Below, in pieces: positions 24,213-34,771 of a DNA stretch of 64,000 nucleotides. How positions within the stretch are numbered: the stretch's first letter is position 1; the number at the start of each line of letters is the position of its first letter. Origin of the DNA: Companilactobacillus tucceti DSM 20183. Its GTDB lineage: Bacteria > Bacillota > Bacilli > Lactobacillales > Lactobacillaceae. A program made the position numbers and the translations under genes. Under the pieces are notes generated by a model. That model was not told where the DNA came from and did not search any database. It saw nothing but the letters and a program-made list of their open reading frames with translations. Location: assembly GCF_001434665.1 (NCBI RefSeq), contig NZ_AZDG01000002.1, positions 62,001-126,000 on the forward strand. Direction: 5' to 3'.

Positions 24213-27200
24213 TTGCAAGCACAACTCCAAGTAATGAGCAGTTATAGTTTATTACATAGTCCATTAAAGTTGACCGAACTAGTCGATAAGGCCAAAGAAC
24301 GGGGCTATCAAGCCATAGCGTTGACAGATATAAATAATCTTTATGGTTCGATCGACTTTTATAAATATGCTAAAAAACAGGGTATTAAACCCATAATTGG
24401 TTTGGTAATTGAGATCAATGGAATAATTGATGTTAATACTGATTATAATTTGATTTTACTTGCAAAAAACAATCAAGGATATAAAAACCTTATAAAAATT
24501 TCTTCTTTGATCATGTCCTCTAAAGAAAAAATTCAAATTGACGATATTTCAGAGTTTATGTCGGGAATATTTGTAATTACTCCTTCAATTGATCCTGAAA
24601 TTTTAAATATAGGTAATCTAAATGAATATTTTGCAAAATTAAAAAATTTAGTTGATAAAGATTCATTATATTTAGGAATAGGACTTTATTCTGAGCAAAT
24701 CAATATTGTCAAAGACATTAGAAAAGTCTCCCAAGATATGGCATTACCACTAGTTGCTTTAGGCGATGTTCGTTATATAAATGATGACGATCATTTGTCG
24801 TATCAAGTATTAAATTTTGTTAGAACAGGTGATAAGTTTGATAATTTAGAACAGATAGTTGAGCATGGTGATCACTATCTACATTCTGCAAAAGATTTTT
24901 CTTCTATATATAAAGAATATGATTTAGGTCAGGCAGTAAATAATTCAGAATTTATCGCCGATCAATGTAATGTTGAAATAAAATTTCAAAACACTGAATT
25001 ACCAAAATTTGATACTCCGGGTACTACTTCCGCCAATTATTTAAGAAATTTGGCTGTTAAAGGTTTAAAAAAACGTCTGAATGATCAAGTTACTTCTGAA
25101 TATCAAAAAAGACTCGATTATGAATTGCAAGTTATAGATGAAATGGGGTTTTCAGATTATTTTTTGATTGTTTGGGATGTTATCAAACACGCACATCAAG
25201 TTGGAATTAAAACGGGACCTGGACGTGGTTCTGCTGCTGGTTCGTTAGTTTCATATACTCTGGGTATAACCCAAGTTGACCCGATTAAGTATGATTTATT
25301 GTTTGAGCGTTTTTTAAATCCACAACGTGTAAATATGCCAGATATTGATTTGGACTTACCTGATGATCGACGTGATGAGATGGTTGAATATATGCACGAT
25401 AAGTATGGATCAGATCATATGGCACAGATAATTACTTTTGGAACATTAGCAGCAAAGATGGCTTTAAGAGATATTTCTAGGACTTTTGGTCAAACTCAAT
25501 TTCAATTAAGTAAGTGGTCAGATTCTATACCAAGAAAATTGAATATAACTCTTAAGGAATCTTTTGAAGAATCTAATGATTTAAGAAATATTATTTCAGA
25601 TTCTAAAGAAAACGAGCTTATTTTCAAAGTTGCAAAACGTATTGAAGGTATACCTAGGCACTATTCAACGCATGCTGCAGGAATCGTTTTAAGTAAAAAG
25701 CCTATGACTGATATTGTTGCGGTGCAATTAGAGGATGATGGCATCAATTTGACACAACAAACTAAAAACAATGTAGAGAGCGTTGGTTTGCTAAAGATGG
25801 ATTTTCTAGGGTTGAGAAACTTAACGATTTTAGATACAGCCATTCAAATGATTACTAATCAATACGGTCGAGAATTTATGCCAGAAAAAATACCATTAAA
25901 TGATCCTGAAACTTTACAGTTATTCCAACGTGGTCAAACTGATGGAGTATTTCAATTTGAATCTGATGGGATAAGAAGTGTCTTAAGAAGACTAAAGCCT
26001 ACCTCATTTGATGATGTTGTGGCTACAAATGCTTTATATCGTCCAGGTCCAATGCAAAATATTGCTACATTTATTGCTAGAAAGCATGGGGATGAACCAG
26101 TAACTTATCCTGACGATTCTTTGAAGAAAATATTACAACCAACTTATGGAATTTTAGTGTATCAAGAACAAGTAATGCAGGTCTCATCACAAATGGCCGG
26201 ATTTTCATTGGCCGATGCCGATATTTTACGTCGTGCTATTAGTAAGAAAAATGAAACTCTAATGCAAGAAAACCATCAAAAATTTGTTAACGGTGCTGTG
26301 AAAAAGGGAGTCGTCAAAGAATCGGCAGAAAATGTTTATCATTATATCGAGACATTTGGTAATTATGGATTTAATAAGTCTCATTCAGTTGCATACTCAA
26401 TGATTGCCTTTTGGTTGGCATATATTAAAGTTCATTTTTCAGGAATATTTTATACTTGCTTGTTGAATTCAAATCTTAATAATGAATCAAAAATTTCTCA
26501 ATATATTCAAGATGCTAAGGATAGTCATATAAAAATTAAAAATGTAAACATCAATAATAGCCAATCGAGTTTTACTTTTAATGATGGATCAATTCAATTC
26601 GGGCTTTTGAATATTAAAGGAGTTCGTCGTGACTTGGCTCAGGATATTTTAGAAGAACGAATTAAAAATGGAGAGTATTCTAATCCTCGTAACTTTCTAC
26701 AGAGAATAGATAAACGTTTTGTTAAAAATGAATATTTGGAGCCACTAATTTTGTCTGGAGCTTTTGATGGATTTAATAAAAATCGCCGAGAACTATTACT
26801 AGATTTTCGTGATTTAACGGAAAGTATTCAACTATCTGGTTCTAATCTCTCACTCTTTGACGTTTTAGAGCCGAAAAAGCACGAAGTTGATGACTTTACT
26901 TTGACCGAAAAATTGAATCAAGAGAAAAAATATTTAGGTATTTATGTGTCAGGCCATCCAGTTGAAAAAATTAGAGAGAAATTATTGAATACTTCTACTA
27001 TTAAAATTAGTCAGTTGGATCAATTTAAACAGCAGAATGTAAATATTGTAGGATTAATTAGAGATGTTCATGTGATAAGAACAAAAAAGGGTCAGCAGAT
27101 GTGTTTTTTGAGCTTAGAGGACGAAACTGGGAAGATATCCGTTACTGTTTTTCCGCGATTGTTCCAAAAGCTATCTGAAGAAGAACTGGACAATAATATT

Positions 27201-27527
27201 TTCTTGATCGTTGGTAGACCAGAAGATGGCAGAAGAGGCGATTTGGAATTTATTGCTGATAAAATAAACGAACCTAATCAATACATGGTCAAACTGCCTG
27301 AAGAAAAATTATATTTAAAAATACCATCTAGTTTTTCGGAGTATAAACTGCGAGAGCTTTATACACTGATAGAAAAAGATGCAGGAAAAGTTCCCGTGAT
27401 TCTTTATTTTGATAAAAATAAGCAGGCAATATTATTGAAACAGAATCGATGGGTGCGTTTTAATGATGATATGAAGACAGAACTTGTAAAAATGTTGGGA
27501 GAAAAAAATGTCTATTTAAAAAAATAG
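24213..27527 (+). CDS. dnaE: DNA polymerase III alpha subunit, DnaE
   Basis: 1104 residues, the length of Firmicute DnaE, which extends primers on the lagging strand alongside PolC. Order: PHP domain (1-~250), palm and thumb with GPGRGSAAGSLVSYTLGIT and the catalytic aspartates in PDIDLDLPDD (near 375-384), fingers with FNKSHSVAYSMIAFW, tandem HhH, then an OB domain (VNIVGLIRDVHVIRTKKGQQ). The PHP metal motifs are degraded: SSYSLL replaces HxHS and TDINN replaces TDH, so PHP exonuclease activity is unlikely. The start is TTG 24213 with AAAGGGGG 7 bases upstream; the open frame upstream is not supported. Confidence 0.95.
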   Translation: MQAQLQVMSSYSLLHSPLKLTELVDKAKERGYQAIALTDINNLYGSIDFYKYAKKQGIKPIIGLVIEINGIIDVNTDYNLILLAKNNQGYKNLIKISSLIMSSKEKIQIDDISEFMSGIFVITPSIDPEILNIGNLNEYFAKLKNLVDKDSLYLGIGLYSEQINIVKDIRKVSQDMALPLVALGDVRYINDDDHLSYQVLNFVRTGDKFDNLEQIVEHGDHYLHSAKDFSSIYKEYDLGQAVNNSEFIADQCNVEIKFQNTELPKFDTPGTTSANYLRNLAVKGLKKRLNDQVTSEYQKRLDYELQVIDEMGFSDYFLIVWDVIKHAHQVGIKTGPGRGSAAGSLVSYTLGITQVDPIKYDLLFERFLNPQRVNMPDIDLDLPDDRRDEMVEYMHDKYGSDHMAQIITFGTLAAKMALRDISRTFGQTQFQLSKWSDSIPRKLNITLKESFEESNDLRNIISDSKENELIFKVAKRIEGIPRHYSTHAAGIVLSKKPMTDIVAVQLEDDGINLTQQTKNNVESVGLLKMDFLGLRNLTILDTAIQMITNQYGREFMPEKIPLNDPETLQLFQRGQTDGVFQFESDGIRSVLRRLKPTSFDDVVATNALYRPGPMQNIATFIARKHGDEPVTYPDDSLKKILQPTYGILVYQEQVMQVSSQMAGFSLADADILRRAISKKNETLMQENHQKFVNGAVKKGVVKESAENVYHYIETFGNYGFNKSHSVAYSMIAFWLAYIKVHFSGIFYTCLLNSNLNNESKISQYIQDAKDSHIKIKNVNINNSQSSFTFNDGSIQFGLLNIKGVRRDLAQDILEERIKNGEYSNPRNFLQRIDKRFVKNEYLEPLILSGAFDGFNKNRRELLLDFRDLTESIQLSGSNLSLFDVLEPKKHEVDDFTLTEKLNQEKKYLGIYVSGHPVEKIREKLLNTSTIKISQLDQFKQQNVNIVGLIRDVHVIRTKKGQQMCFLSLEDETGKISVTVFPRLFQKLSEEELDNNIFLIVGRPEDGRRGDLEFIADKINEPNQYMVKLPEEKLYLKIPSSFSEYKLRELYTLIEKDAGKVPVILYFDKNKQAILLKQNRWVRFNDDMKTELVKMLGEKNVYLKK

Positions 27528-27540
27528 AATTAATTTCAAC

Positions 27541-27554
27541 TTAAAACGTTTTCA
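27541..27554. promoter_or_regulatory. Candidate CcpA site (cre) upstream of pfkA
   Basis: TTAAAACGTTTTCA matches the cre consensus TGWAARCGYTWWCA with one difference (T for G at position 2). It lies upstream of the AT-rich -10 region (TATATT, 27582-27587), the position from which CcpA activates glycolytic operons in related bacteria. Confidence 0.6.
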
Positions 27555-27629
27555 GCTCTACAAAGAATGTGAAAAAAATGTTATATTTTATAAGGTTTTG
27601 TTTTTGAAACAAATAAATTTGGAGTGTGA

Positions 27630-28592
<963 letters not shown>

Positions 28593-28632
28593 TTTGGTAC
28601 AATAGATTTATCAAAAGAAAAGGGGTTTCTTG

Positions 28633-30402
28633 ATGAAAAGAACAAAAATTGTAAGTACACTTGGTCCTGCAAGTAATGATGTTGAAACAATTACTAAGTT
28701 AATCGAAGCTGGAGCTAACGTTTTCCGCTTTAACTTCTCACATGGTGATCATGAAGAACATCTTTCACGTATGAAGATGGTTCACGAAGCAGAAAAAATT
28801 ACTGGTAAGACTGTTGGTATCGTTTTAGATACTAAGGGTGCTGAAATCCGTACAACTGTTCAAGAAGGCGGAAAGTTCGAAGCCAAGATCGGTGATGTTA
28901 TTCGTATTTCTATGGATGATTCATTGACAGGTACACCAGAAAAGATTGCTGTTACATACCCAGGTCTTTATGACGATACACATGTTGGTGGTCACGTATT
29001 GATCGATGATGGTCTTGTTGACTTGAAGATCACAGAAAAAGATGACGAACATCGTGAATTAGTTACAGTAGTACAAAACGAAGGTATGATCGGTTCAAGA
29101 AAGGGTGTTAATGCACCTGGTGTTGAAATCCGCCTACCAGGTATCACAGAAAAAGATTCTGATGATATTCGTTTCGGTTGTGATAACGGAATCAACTTCA
29201 TCTCAGCTTCATTCGTTCGTAAAGCTCAAGATGTTCTTGATATTCGTGAAATTCTTGAAGAAAAACACTGTGAAGATGTTCAAATCTTCCCTAAGATCGA
29301 ATCACAAGAAGGTATCGACAACATCGATTCAATCTTGAAAGTTTCTGATGGTTTGATGGTTGCTCGTGGTGACATGGGTGTTGAAATTCCATTTGAAAAC
29401 GTACCATTCGTTCAAAAGAGCTTGATCAAGAAGTGTAACGCTCTTGGTAAGCCAGTTATCACTGCTACACAAATGCTTGATTCAATGCAAGAAAACCCAC
29501 GTCCTACACGTGCCGAAGTTACTGACGTTGCTAACTCTGTTCTTGATGGTACAGATGCTACAATGCTTTCAGGTGAAAGTGCTAATGGTGACTATCCTGT
29601 AGAAGCTGTTGCTGCTATGAGCCAAATCGACGAACGTACAGAACAACAATTAGACAAGAGTAACCAACTTGCAATCCAAAGATTCGAAGAATACAAGGGT
29701 TCAAACGTTACAGAGTCAATCGGTGAATCAGTTGTTAGAACAGCTGAAGAACTAAACATCAAGACAATCGTTACAGCAACTAAATCAGGTTACACTGCAC
29801 GTATGATTTCTAAATACCGTCCAAGTGCTGATATCCTTGCTATTACATTTGACGAAAGAACACAACGTGGTTTGACAGTTAACTGGGGTGTTGATCCTAT
29901 TATTGCTGACAAGCCTGCAAACACTGATGAAATGTTTGACCTTGCTGCAAAGAAAGCTCAAGAACTTGGCTTTGCTAAAGAAGGAGATTTGATCCTTGTT
30001 GTTGCCGGTGTTCCTGTTGGTGAAAGTGGTACAACTAACTTGATGAAGGTACAACTAATTGGTTCAAAGCTTGTTAAGGGTCAAGGTGTTGGTGAAGAAT
30101 CAGTTGTTGGTAACACAGTTGTTGCTCATTCAGCTAAAGAAGCAAATGACAAAGTTAAAGAAGGAGACATTCTTGTTACAGAAATGACAGACAAGGATTA
30201 CCTTCCAGCTCTTGAAAAAGCTAGTGCCGTTGTTGTTGAAAACGGTGGTTTGACATCACATGCAGCCGTTGTTGGTATTGCTATGGGTCTACCAGTTGTT
30301 GTTGGCGCAAAGGATGCTACTTCACTTATCAATGATGGTGAAACAGTAACAGTTGATTCAAGACGTGGTGTTGTATACAAGGGTGCTTCACGTTCTCTAT
30401 AA
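28633..30402 (+). CDS. pyk: Pyruvate kinase with extra C-terminal PEP-utilizer domain
   Basis: 589 residues, longer than E. coli PykF because of the C-terminal PEP-mobile domain typical of Bacillus and Lactobacillus enzymes (about 500-580, with GGLTSHAAVVGIAMGLPVVV). The TIM barrel carries KIVSTLGPAS at the start, the ADP/PEP site in MVARGDMGVEIP and the switch ITATQMLDSM. It transfers phosphate from PEP to ADP. I chose ATG 28633 after AAAAGGGG. An extended -10 (TGG-TACAAT, 28595-28603) in the 40-base gap may give pyk some transcription of its own beside the pfkA transcript. Confidence 0.97.
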   Translation: MKRTKIVSTLGPASNDVETITKLIEAGANVFRFNFSHGDHEEHLSRMKMVHEAEKITGKTVGIVLDTKGAEIRTTVQEGGKFEAKIGDVIRISMDDSLTGTPEKIAVTYPGLYDDTHVGGHVLIDDGLVDLKITEKDDEHRELVTVVQNEGMIGSRKGVNAPGVEIRLPGITEKDSDDIRFGCDNGINFISASFVRKAQDVLDIREILEEKHCEDVQIFPKIESQEGIDNIDSILKVSDGLMVARGDMGVEIPFENVPFVQKSLIKKCNALGKPVITATQMLDSMQENPRPTRAEVTDVANSVLDGTDATMLSGESANGDYPVEAVAAMSQIDERTEQQLDKSNQLAIQRFEEYKGSNVTESIGESVVRTAEELNIKTIVTATKSGYTARMISKYRPSADILAITFDERTQRGLTVNWGVDPIIADKPANTDEMFDLAAKKAQELGFAKEGDLILVVAGVPVGESGTTNLMKVQLIGSKLVKGQGVGEESVVGNTVVAHSAKEANDKVKEGDILVTEMTDKDYLPALEKASAVVVENGGLTSHAAVVGIAMGLPVVVGAKDATSLINDGETVTVDSRRGVVYKGASRSL

Positions 30403-30433
30403 TACATACTCCATTCATTAAATGATTTAAATT

Positions 30434-30482
30434 AAAAAGCTAATCTACAGAGGGACGCCTCATAGTAGATTAGCTTTTTTTG
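30434..30482. terminator. Bidirectional terminator after pyk
   Basis: AAAAAGCTAATCTAC (30434-30448) pairs perfectly with GTAGATTAGCTTTTT (30465-30479). The loop contains a second small stem (GAGG/CCTC). Confidence 0.9.
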
Positions 30483-30484
30483 TT

Positions 30485-31270
30485 TTAAATAAATTCAGAT
30501 ATAAAATTCAAAACCCCTTGGCTTTGATTATCAGATGTTTGTTTATCGGATACTTTTTTAACGCGATCCTGAGCATTTTCCATTGCTACACCTAGACCAA
30601 CTTCTCTAAGCATTTCCAAATCATTACCGCCATCACCAAAAGCACACATTTCATCTAAAGAAATATTCAATTTCTTTCCAAGTTCAGCTAAACCGGCTGC
30701 TTTATTTCTTCCAGGTTGAATTATATCAATATCTCCGTGACCGCTGCTAGTTGGTTCAGCAATTCCTGATAATTCAGATTTTAATAAATTAACCAAATTT
30801 TCAGTTTCTGATGGTGGACATGTTAAAGCAAATTTTAGAATCTGATCATCAATTTCTTTAAAATTGTCTACAATTGATAATTCATGATAATAATTTTTAA
30901 CATTTTTAATGTAGTCCCTTGGTTCACTATTTAAGGTGTATGCATTTTTTGCCCCACATACTAAAATTTGAAGTTGTGGTATTTTAGATAATTTATCAAT
31001 GATTTTATTTGTGGATGTATTATCGAAGGAATGTAATGCATAAACTTTTTCTAAATCTCGAATGTATGCACCATTCTCAGCAACATAGATAGTATCTGGA
31101 TACTTTTTGAAAAATGATTTTAATTGAAAGTATTGATTACCACTTGCAACAACCCATTTAATATTTTGTGATGTTATTTTTTTATGAATCTCAGCAAATT
31201 TCCCTTCGTCGTAAGTCATATCATCACGTAAAAAAGTTCCATCCATATCAGTAGCAAATAATTTTATCAT
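30485..31270 (-). CDS. Cof-type HAD-superfamily phosphatase
   Basis: 261 residues. Motif I DMDGTFL supplies Asp8 and Asp10, motif III includes a Lys in GRNKAAGL, and motif IV is FGDGGNDLEML. A C2B cap domain lies between about 85 and 185. Members dephosphorylate sugar phosphates, FMN or other small phosphoesters in the cytoplasm; the substrate cannot be read from sequence. Convergent with pyk, downstream of the two-component system but with a 41-base gap. Confidence 0.88.
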   Translation of the reverse strand: MIKLFATDMDGTFLRDDMTYDEGKFAEIHKKITSQNIKWVVASGNQYFQLKSFFKKYPDTIYVAENGAYIRDLEKVYALHSFDNTSTNKIIDKLSKIPQLQILVCGAKNAYTLNSEPRDYIKNVKNYYHELSIVDNFKEIDDQILKFALTCPPSETENLVNLLKSELSGIAEPTSSGHGDIDIIQPGRNKAAGLAELGKKLNISLDEMCAFGDGGNDLEMLREVGLGVAMENAQDRVKKVSDKQTSDNQSQGVLNFISEFI

Positions 31271-31311
31271 TTAAAATAACTCCTAAGTTAAGTTTATTAC
31301 CCAAAATTTTA

Positions 31312-31917
31312 TCATATCCACTTATTTTTTCTAGCAATATATAGAGCTTCAATTCTAGAACGTGTACCTGTTTTACTTAGAATTGAAGAAATATAATTTC
31401 TGACGGTTCCATCTGAAAGAAAAACTTTTTTTGCAATTTCTTGACTGCTCAGTCCTAAATCAATTTGCTTTAAGATATCTATTTCTCTGTTTGTTAATGG
31501 ATTCTTTTCGGAAGTTAAAATGCTAGTTACCAGTTCTGGAGCAAAAATTGTTTTTCCGTCTAAAACTTCTTGAATGGTTTCAATTAATTCGTCAGTTGGA
31601 CTATCTTTTAATAAGTATGCATTTACTTTGGCGGATACGGCTTGTTCAAAATAACTGGCTTGAGCAAACGTCGTAAGAATAATGACTTTAACATTTTGCT
31701 TGATGATCCTTAATTGAGAAGCAATTTCCAGACCAGACATCTTAGGCATTTCAATATCTAAAATCGCTATATCAGGTTGTAACTTAATTATATCTTTTAG
31801 TGCTGATTCGCCATTCGTTGCTGTACCGATGACTTCTATGCTATCTTCAAGATTTAATAGAGTCGATAGGGCAGTATTTAACATTTCTTGATCTTCTGCT
31901 AGATAAACTGTAGTCAT
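31312..31917 (-). CDS. NarL/DesR-type response regulator
   Basis: 201 residues. The receiver domain (1-120) has the acidic pair near E8-D9, phospho-acceptor Asp54 in AILDIEMP, Thr in ILTTFA and Lys in YLLKDS. A LuxR-type HTH (about 135-198) contains LTNREIDILKQIDLGLSSQE. Partner of the histidine kinase ending 3 bases upstream. Inferred target: the ABC exporter in the same operon, through the TGTCA-containing dyad at 34711-34739. DesR (membrane fluidity) and antimicrobial-peptide systems share this layout. Confidence 0.92.
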   Translation of the reverse strand: MTTVYLAEDQEMLNTALSTLLNLEDSIEVIGTATNGESALKDIIKLQPDIAILDIEMPKMSGLEIASQLRIIKQNVKVIILTTFAQASYFEQAVSAKVNAYLLKDSPTDELIETIQEVLDGKTIFAPELVTSILTSEKNPLTNREIDILKQIDLGLSSQEIAKKVFLSDGTVRNYISSILSKTGTRSRIEALYIARKNKWI

Positions 31918-31920
31918 TAT

Positions 31921-33021
31921 TTACTCCTTAGGAACTTTAATTGAAATTGTTGTTCCTTTTTTTGATTGAATTTCTAAGGTTCCTTTAATGTCCTCAATTC
32001 TCTGACTCATTCCTTGGATTCCGAAGGCGTTTTTTCTAATTTTCGAGTATCCAACCCCATTATCTGAAATTGTTAAATAAAAATGCTTGTTGTCTTCGTT
32101 GAATTGAAAAAATACATAATCTGCCATGCTATGACGAATTATATTGGTCGAAGCTTCCTTTATTACTGATGCAAGAATATTTTGAATATCTTTTGGCCAA
32201 TGTTCGGAAATATCTTCATTATCAGAACTTAGATGTATTTTAACTGTTTGTAGGTTATTTTCTTCCTCAATCATTGCAGCGGCAATAGTTTTTTCATTTA
32301 AATCAGCTACAATTTGTCTAACTAGAGTTAAATTCTCTCGTGAAGTTTTAGCAATGTCTTTTAGTTCAGAGTGAGCTTGTTCAACATTTTTATCGATCAA
32401 TTTATCAGCTAATTCCGTTTTAAGAGTTATTAATGAAAATGATTGTCCAAGATTATCATGTAGATCCTTTGCAATTCTAGAACGTTCATTTTGTCTGATA
32501 ATTGATTCCAAACGTTTATTATTTTGGTTTAATGAGGCAAGCCTTCTATAGGAATTACTAAGTGATCTAGCAGCAAAAGGTGAACCAACTGCAAAAGTGA
32601 TTGTAACAATAACACCAAAACTATCGTAACGATTAAAATGGTAAATCATATTGAATCCAAGGGGTATAGTGATTAGTATTAAATAAATAAGGGTGTAAAA
32701 ATGGAATCTTTTTTGAGTGATTTTAACAGAACCTATTTCCCATGCCGTAAAAATAAATAGGGTACTCATATCGTGAGTAAAGCTAAAATAAATAGCTAAA
32801 ATAAGCTGACCAATAATATCAAATGTTAGTAATGGCTGATTTTCGTAACCATCACGATATAATTTTAAAAATATTATGATCAAAAAAAGAGAAAACCAGT
32901 CAAAATTTCCGTTATTAAATAACATTTGACTGGTAAGGATAATTAATGATAGTGTCCAAAAGTATGGCATGAAACCAAAACGTTTTGGAAACAATATCTG
33001 TTCTTTGAAGAATTTTTTCAT
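31921..33021 (-). CDS. DesK/NarX-like sensor histidine kinase
   Basis: 366 residues. About five N-terminal membrane helices (20-155) without a large extracellular domain form the sensor, as in DesK and in kinases that sense envelope stress. The HisKA_3 dimerisation motif NERSRIAKDLH188DNLGQS carries the phosphorylated His. The ATPase domain has ISDNGVGYSK and GIQGMSQRI. Its ATG overlaps the stop of the permease gene (TAATG), so translation is coupled. The signal is unknown. Confidence 0.92.
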   Translation of the reverse strand: MKKFFKEQILFPKRFGFMPYFWTLSLIILTSQMLFNNGNFDWFSLFLIIIFLKLYRDGYENQPLLTFDIIGQLILAIYFSFTHDMSTLFIFTAWEIGSVKITQKRFHFYTLIYLILITIPLGFNMIYHFNRYDSFGVIVTITFAVGSPFAARSLSNSYRRLASLNQNNKRLESIIRQNERSRIAKDLHDNLGQSFSLITLKTELADKLIDKNVEQAHSELKDIAKTSRENLTLVRQIVADLNEKTIAAAMIEEENNLQTVKIHLSSDNEDISEHWPKDIQNILASVIKEASTNIIRHSMADYVFFQFNEDNKHFYLTISDNGVGYSKIRKNAFGIQGMSQRIEDIKGTLEIQSKKGTTISIKVPKE

Positions 33022-33773
33022 TATGTTAATTCCTTATGTCTAAATCTTGTTAGGATAAATGTAAAAGTAATTATTATTAGTAACCAAATAGTTAAACCCA
33101 AAATTTGATTTATACTTATACCTTTATTATAAAGTATAGACTTATCAATAGACGAAAGCTCGAAAGTAGGAGTTAATTTACCAAAAATTTGTAGCCATTT
33201 TGGCATCATGTCAATGGGCCACCATAAACCACTAATCATTGCTAAAGGAAATACTATTAGATTATTTAGCAAGTTTATCGTGTTTGAATTTTTGAATAGT
33301 GAGATAAGAATACCTACAAAAATCAATGGAATTGTTCCCAAAAGGTTGACTGTCATAATGATCAACCATGTGACAATGTTTAATGAAATATGATTAATTA
33401 CTATACCTATTAGAATGATTGCTATTGAGGATATAACATTTAAGAACATAAAAATGATAATTAGTGAAAGATAGTATTGCCATCTGGGAAGAGGTGTTAG
33501 TTTCGTAAATAGATCGAAGTGACTAGTGTGATCTTCCAATAATGTATTTGATACTGTGATGACAGAACCTAAAAGACAACTATAAATAATCATACTTATA
33601 AGGTAGTTGGTATTCCAAATTTTTAAATTAGCCTTAGAGATACCTGAAGTCAGCACTTTTGTATACAACAAGTAAAAGATGATTGGTAACATCATGTCAA
33701 ACAAAAAGAAACGTTTGTTTCTTAAAATTATTCTTGTAAAATTTAACCTTACTTGGTAATTAAATTTAGTCAT
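33021..33773 (-). CDS. ABC-2 type transporter permease
   Basis: 250 residues with six hydrophobic segments, the ABC-2 permease layout. FFLFDMMLPIIFYLLYTKVL near the N terminus and MISGLWWPIDMMPKWLQIFG near 180-200 are typical family landmarks. I chose the ATG at 33773, which overlaps the end of the ATPase gene by 8 bases and has GAAGG upstream; the longer open frame is not supported. With the ATPase it forms an exporter, probably for a lipid, peptide or drug. Confidence 0.9.
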   Translation of the reverse strand: MTKFNYQVRLNFTRIILRNKRFFLFDMMLPIIFYLLYTKVLTSGISKANLKIWNTNYLISMIIYSCLLGSVITVSNTLLEDHTSHFDLFTKLTPLPRWQYYLSLIIIFMFLNVISSIAIILIGIVINHISLNIVTWLIIMTVNLLGTIPLIFVGILISLFKNSNTINLLNNLIVFPLAMISGLWWPIDMMPKWLQIFGKLTPTFELSSIDKSILYNKGISINQILGLTIWLLIIITFTFILTRFRHKELT

Positions 33774-34644
33774 TTTTTTTACCTTCTTCAAAAGAATTAA
33801 ATAGTGAGTCTAATGAGTTTTGATGTACTTTTAGATTAGTTACTCCCTTTAAATAGGGACTTAACTCTTGCATTAATAGTTCAGGATCAGATGTTATCAA
33901 TTGATAATGAGTACCAAAATGATTTAATTTTTTGAGATTTGTTAGATTTCCGAAAACATCTAATATGTTGCTATCAAATTCGATTAGACTTTGCCCTTGT
34001 AGTAAACGAAGTTGTGCAATTGAGTCATCGAATTTAATTTGGTGGTCTTTTAATATAATGATTCTGTCAGCAACATTCTCCAGTTCTTCTAAATAATGAC
34101 TAGTTACGAAAATAGTTTTACCTTGCTTTTTTAATTGAAGGATTTCTTGCCAAAAATCAATTCTACTTTTACTATCCATTCCAGATGTAGGCTCGTCTAA
34201 AAATAATAATTCTGGGTCACCAGCAATGGCTAAAGAAAATGCTAGGTGACGTTTTTGACCACCTGATAATTGTGACATTTTTGAATGTTCGAATTGCTTT
34301 AAATCTGATATTTCGATTAGCTTTTGATATGTTTTGGGTGTTTTATAATAACTGCGCGTTAATTCAATTATTTCTTTTACTGTTATACGGGTAAGAGTAA
34401 TATTATCTTGCATCATTACGCCAATATGTTCTTTAGGATGTTTTGAATTTGGAAATATACTGATTGAACCGGAATCGTGACTTATCAAGTTGAGCATTAT
34501 ATTAATTAAGGTAGTTTTTCCCGCACCGTTTTTTCCTAACAGTGCTATGATTTGTCCGCTTTGAATCGTTAGATTAATATCATTTAGAATTGTGTTTTGA
34601 TTATACTTTTTACTTAAATGTTCAACGGTAATAATATTTTCCAT
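33766..34644 (-). CDS. ABC transporter ATP-binding protein
   Basis: 292 residues. Walker [11 protein letters not shown] (37-46), signature LSGGQKRHLAFSLA, Walker B LLFLDEPTSGMDS and a switch His in VTSHYLEEL are all intact. The C-terminal ~80 residues resemble the extension of CcmA/DrrA-type exporters. I chose the ATG at 34644, directly after GGAGGTAATAATT; the open frame runs 29 codons upstream into the operator region. First gene of a four-gene operon: ATPase, permease, kinase, regulator. Confidence 0.94.
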   Translation of the reverse strand: MENIITVEHLSKKYNQNTILNDINLTIQSGQIIALLGKNGAGKTTLINIMLNLISHDSGSISIFPNSKHPKEHIGVMMQDNITLTRITVKEIIELTRSYYKTPKTYQKLIEISDLKQFEHSKMSQLSGGQKRHLAFSLAIAGDPELLFLDEPTSGMDSKSRIDFWQEILQLKKQGKTIFVTSHYLEELENVADRIIILKDHQIKFDDSIAQLRLLQGQSLIEFDSNILDVFGNLTNLKKLNHFGTHYQLITSDPELLMQELSPYLKGVTNLKVHQNSLDSLFNSFEEGKKND

Positions 34645-34710
34645 AATTATTACCTCCTTTAATTGATAACTAAATTTTAAGGCGATTGAACATTGTGGGG
34701 TAGTAAGTAA

Positions 34711-34739
34711 TGTCACAATATAATATGACAAATGTCATA
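34711..34739. promoter_or_regulatory. Candidate operator of the ABC/two-component operon
   Basis: TATGACA (34724-34730) and TGTCATA (34733-34739) form a perfect dyad with a 2-base centre, and a third TGTCA half site lies at 34711-34715. NarL-family regulators bind such paired half sites, so autoregulation by the response regulator is likely but inferred. Confidence 0.5.
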
Positions 34740-34742
34740 AAA

Positions 34743-34771
34743 AATAGACTACATTAAAAATGTAGTCTATT
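34743..34771 (-). terminator. Terminator of the PRD-regulator operon
   Basis: AATAGACTACAT (34743-34754) and ATGTAGTCTATT (34760-34771) pair perfectly and are followed by Ts on the minus strand. It overlaps the stop codon of the gene at 34767. Confidence 0.88.
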
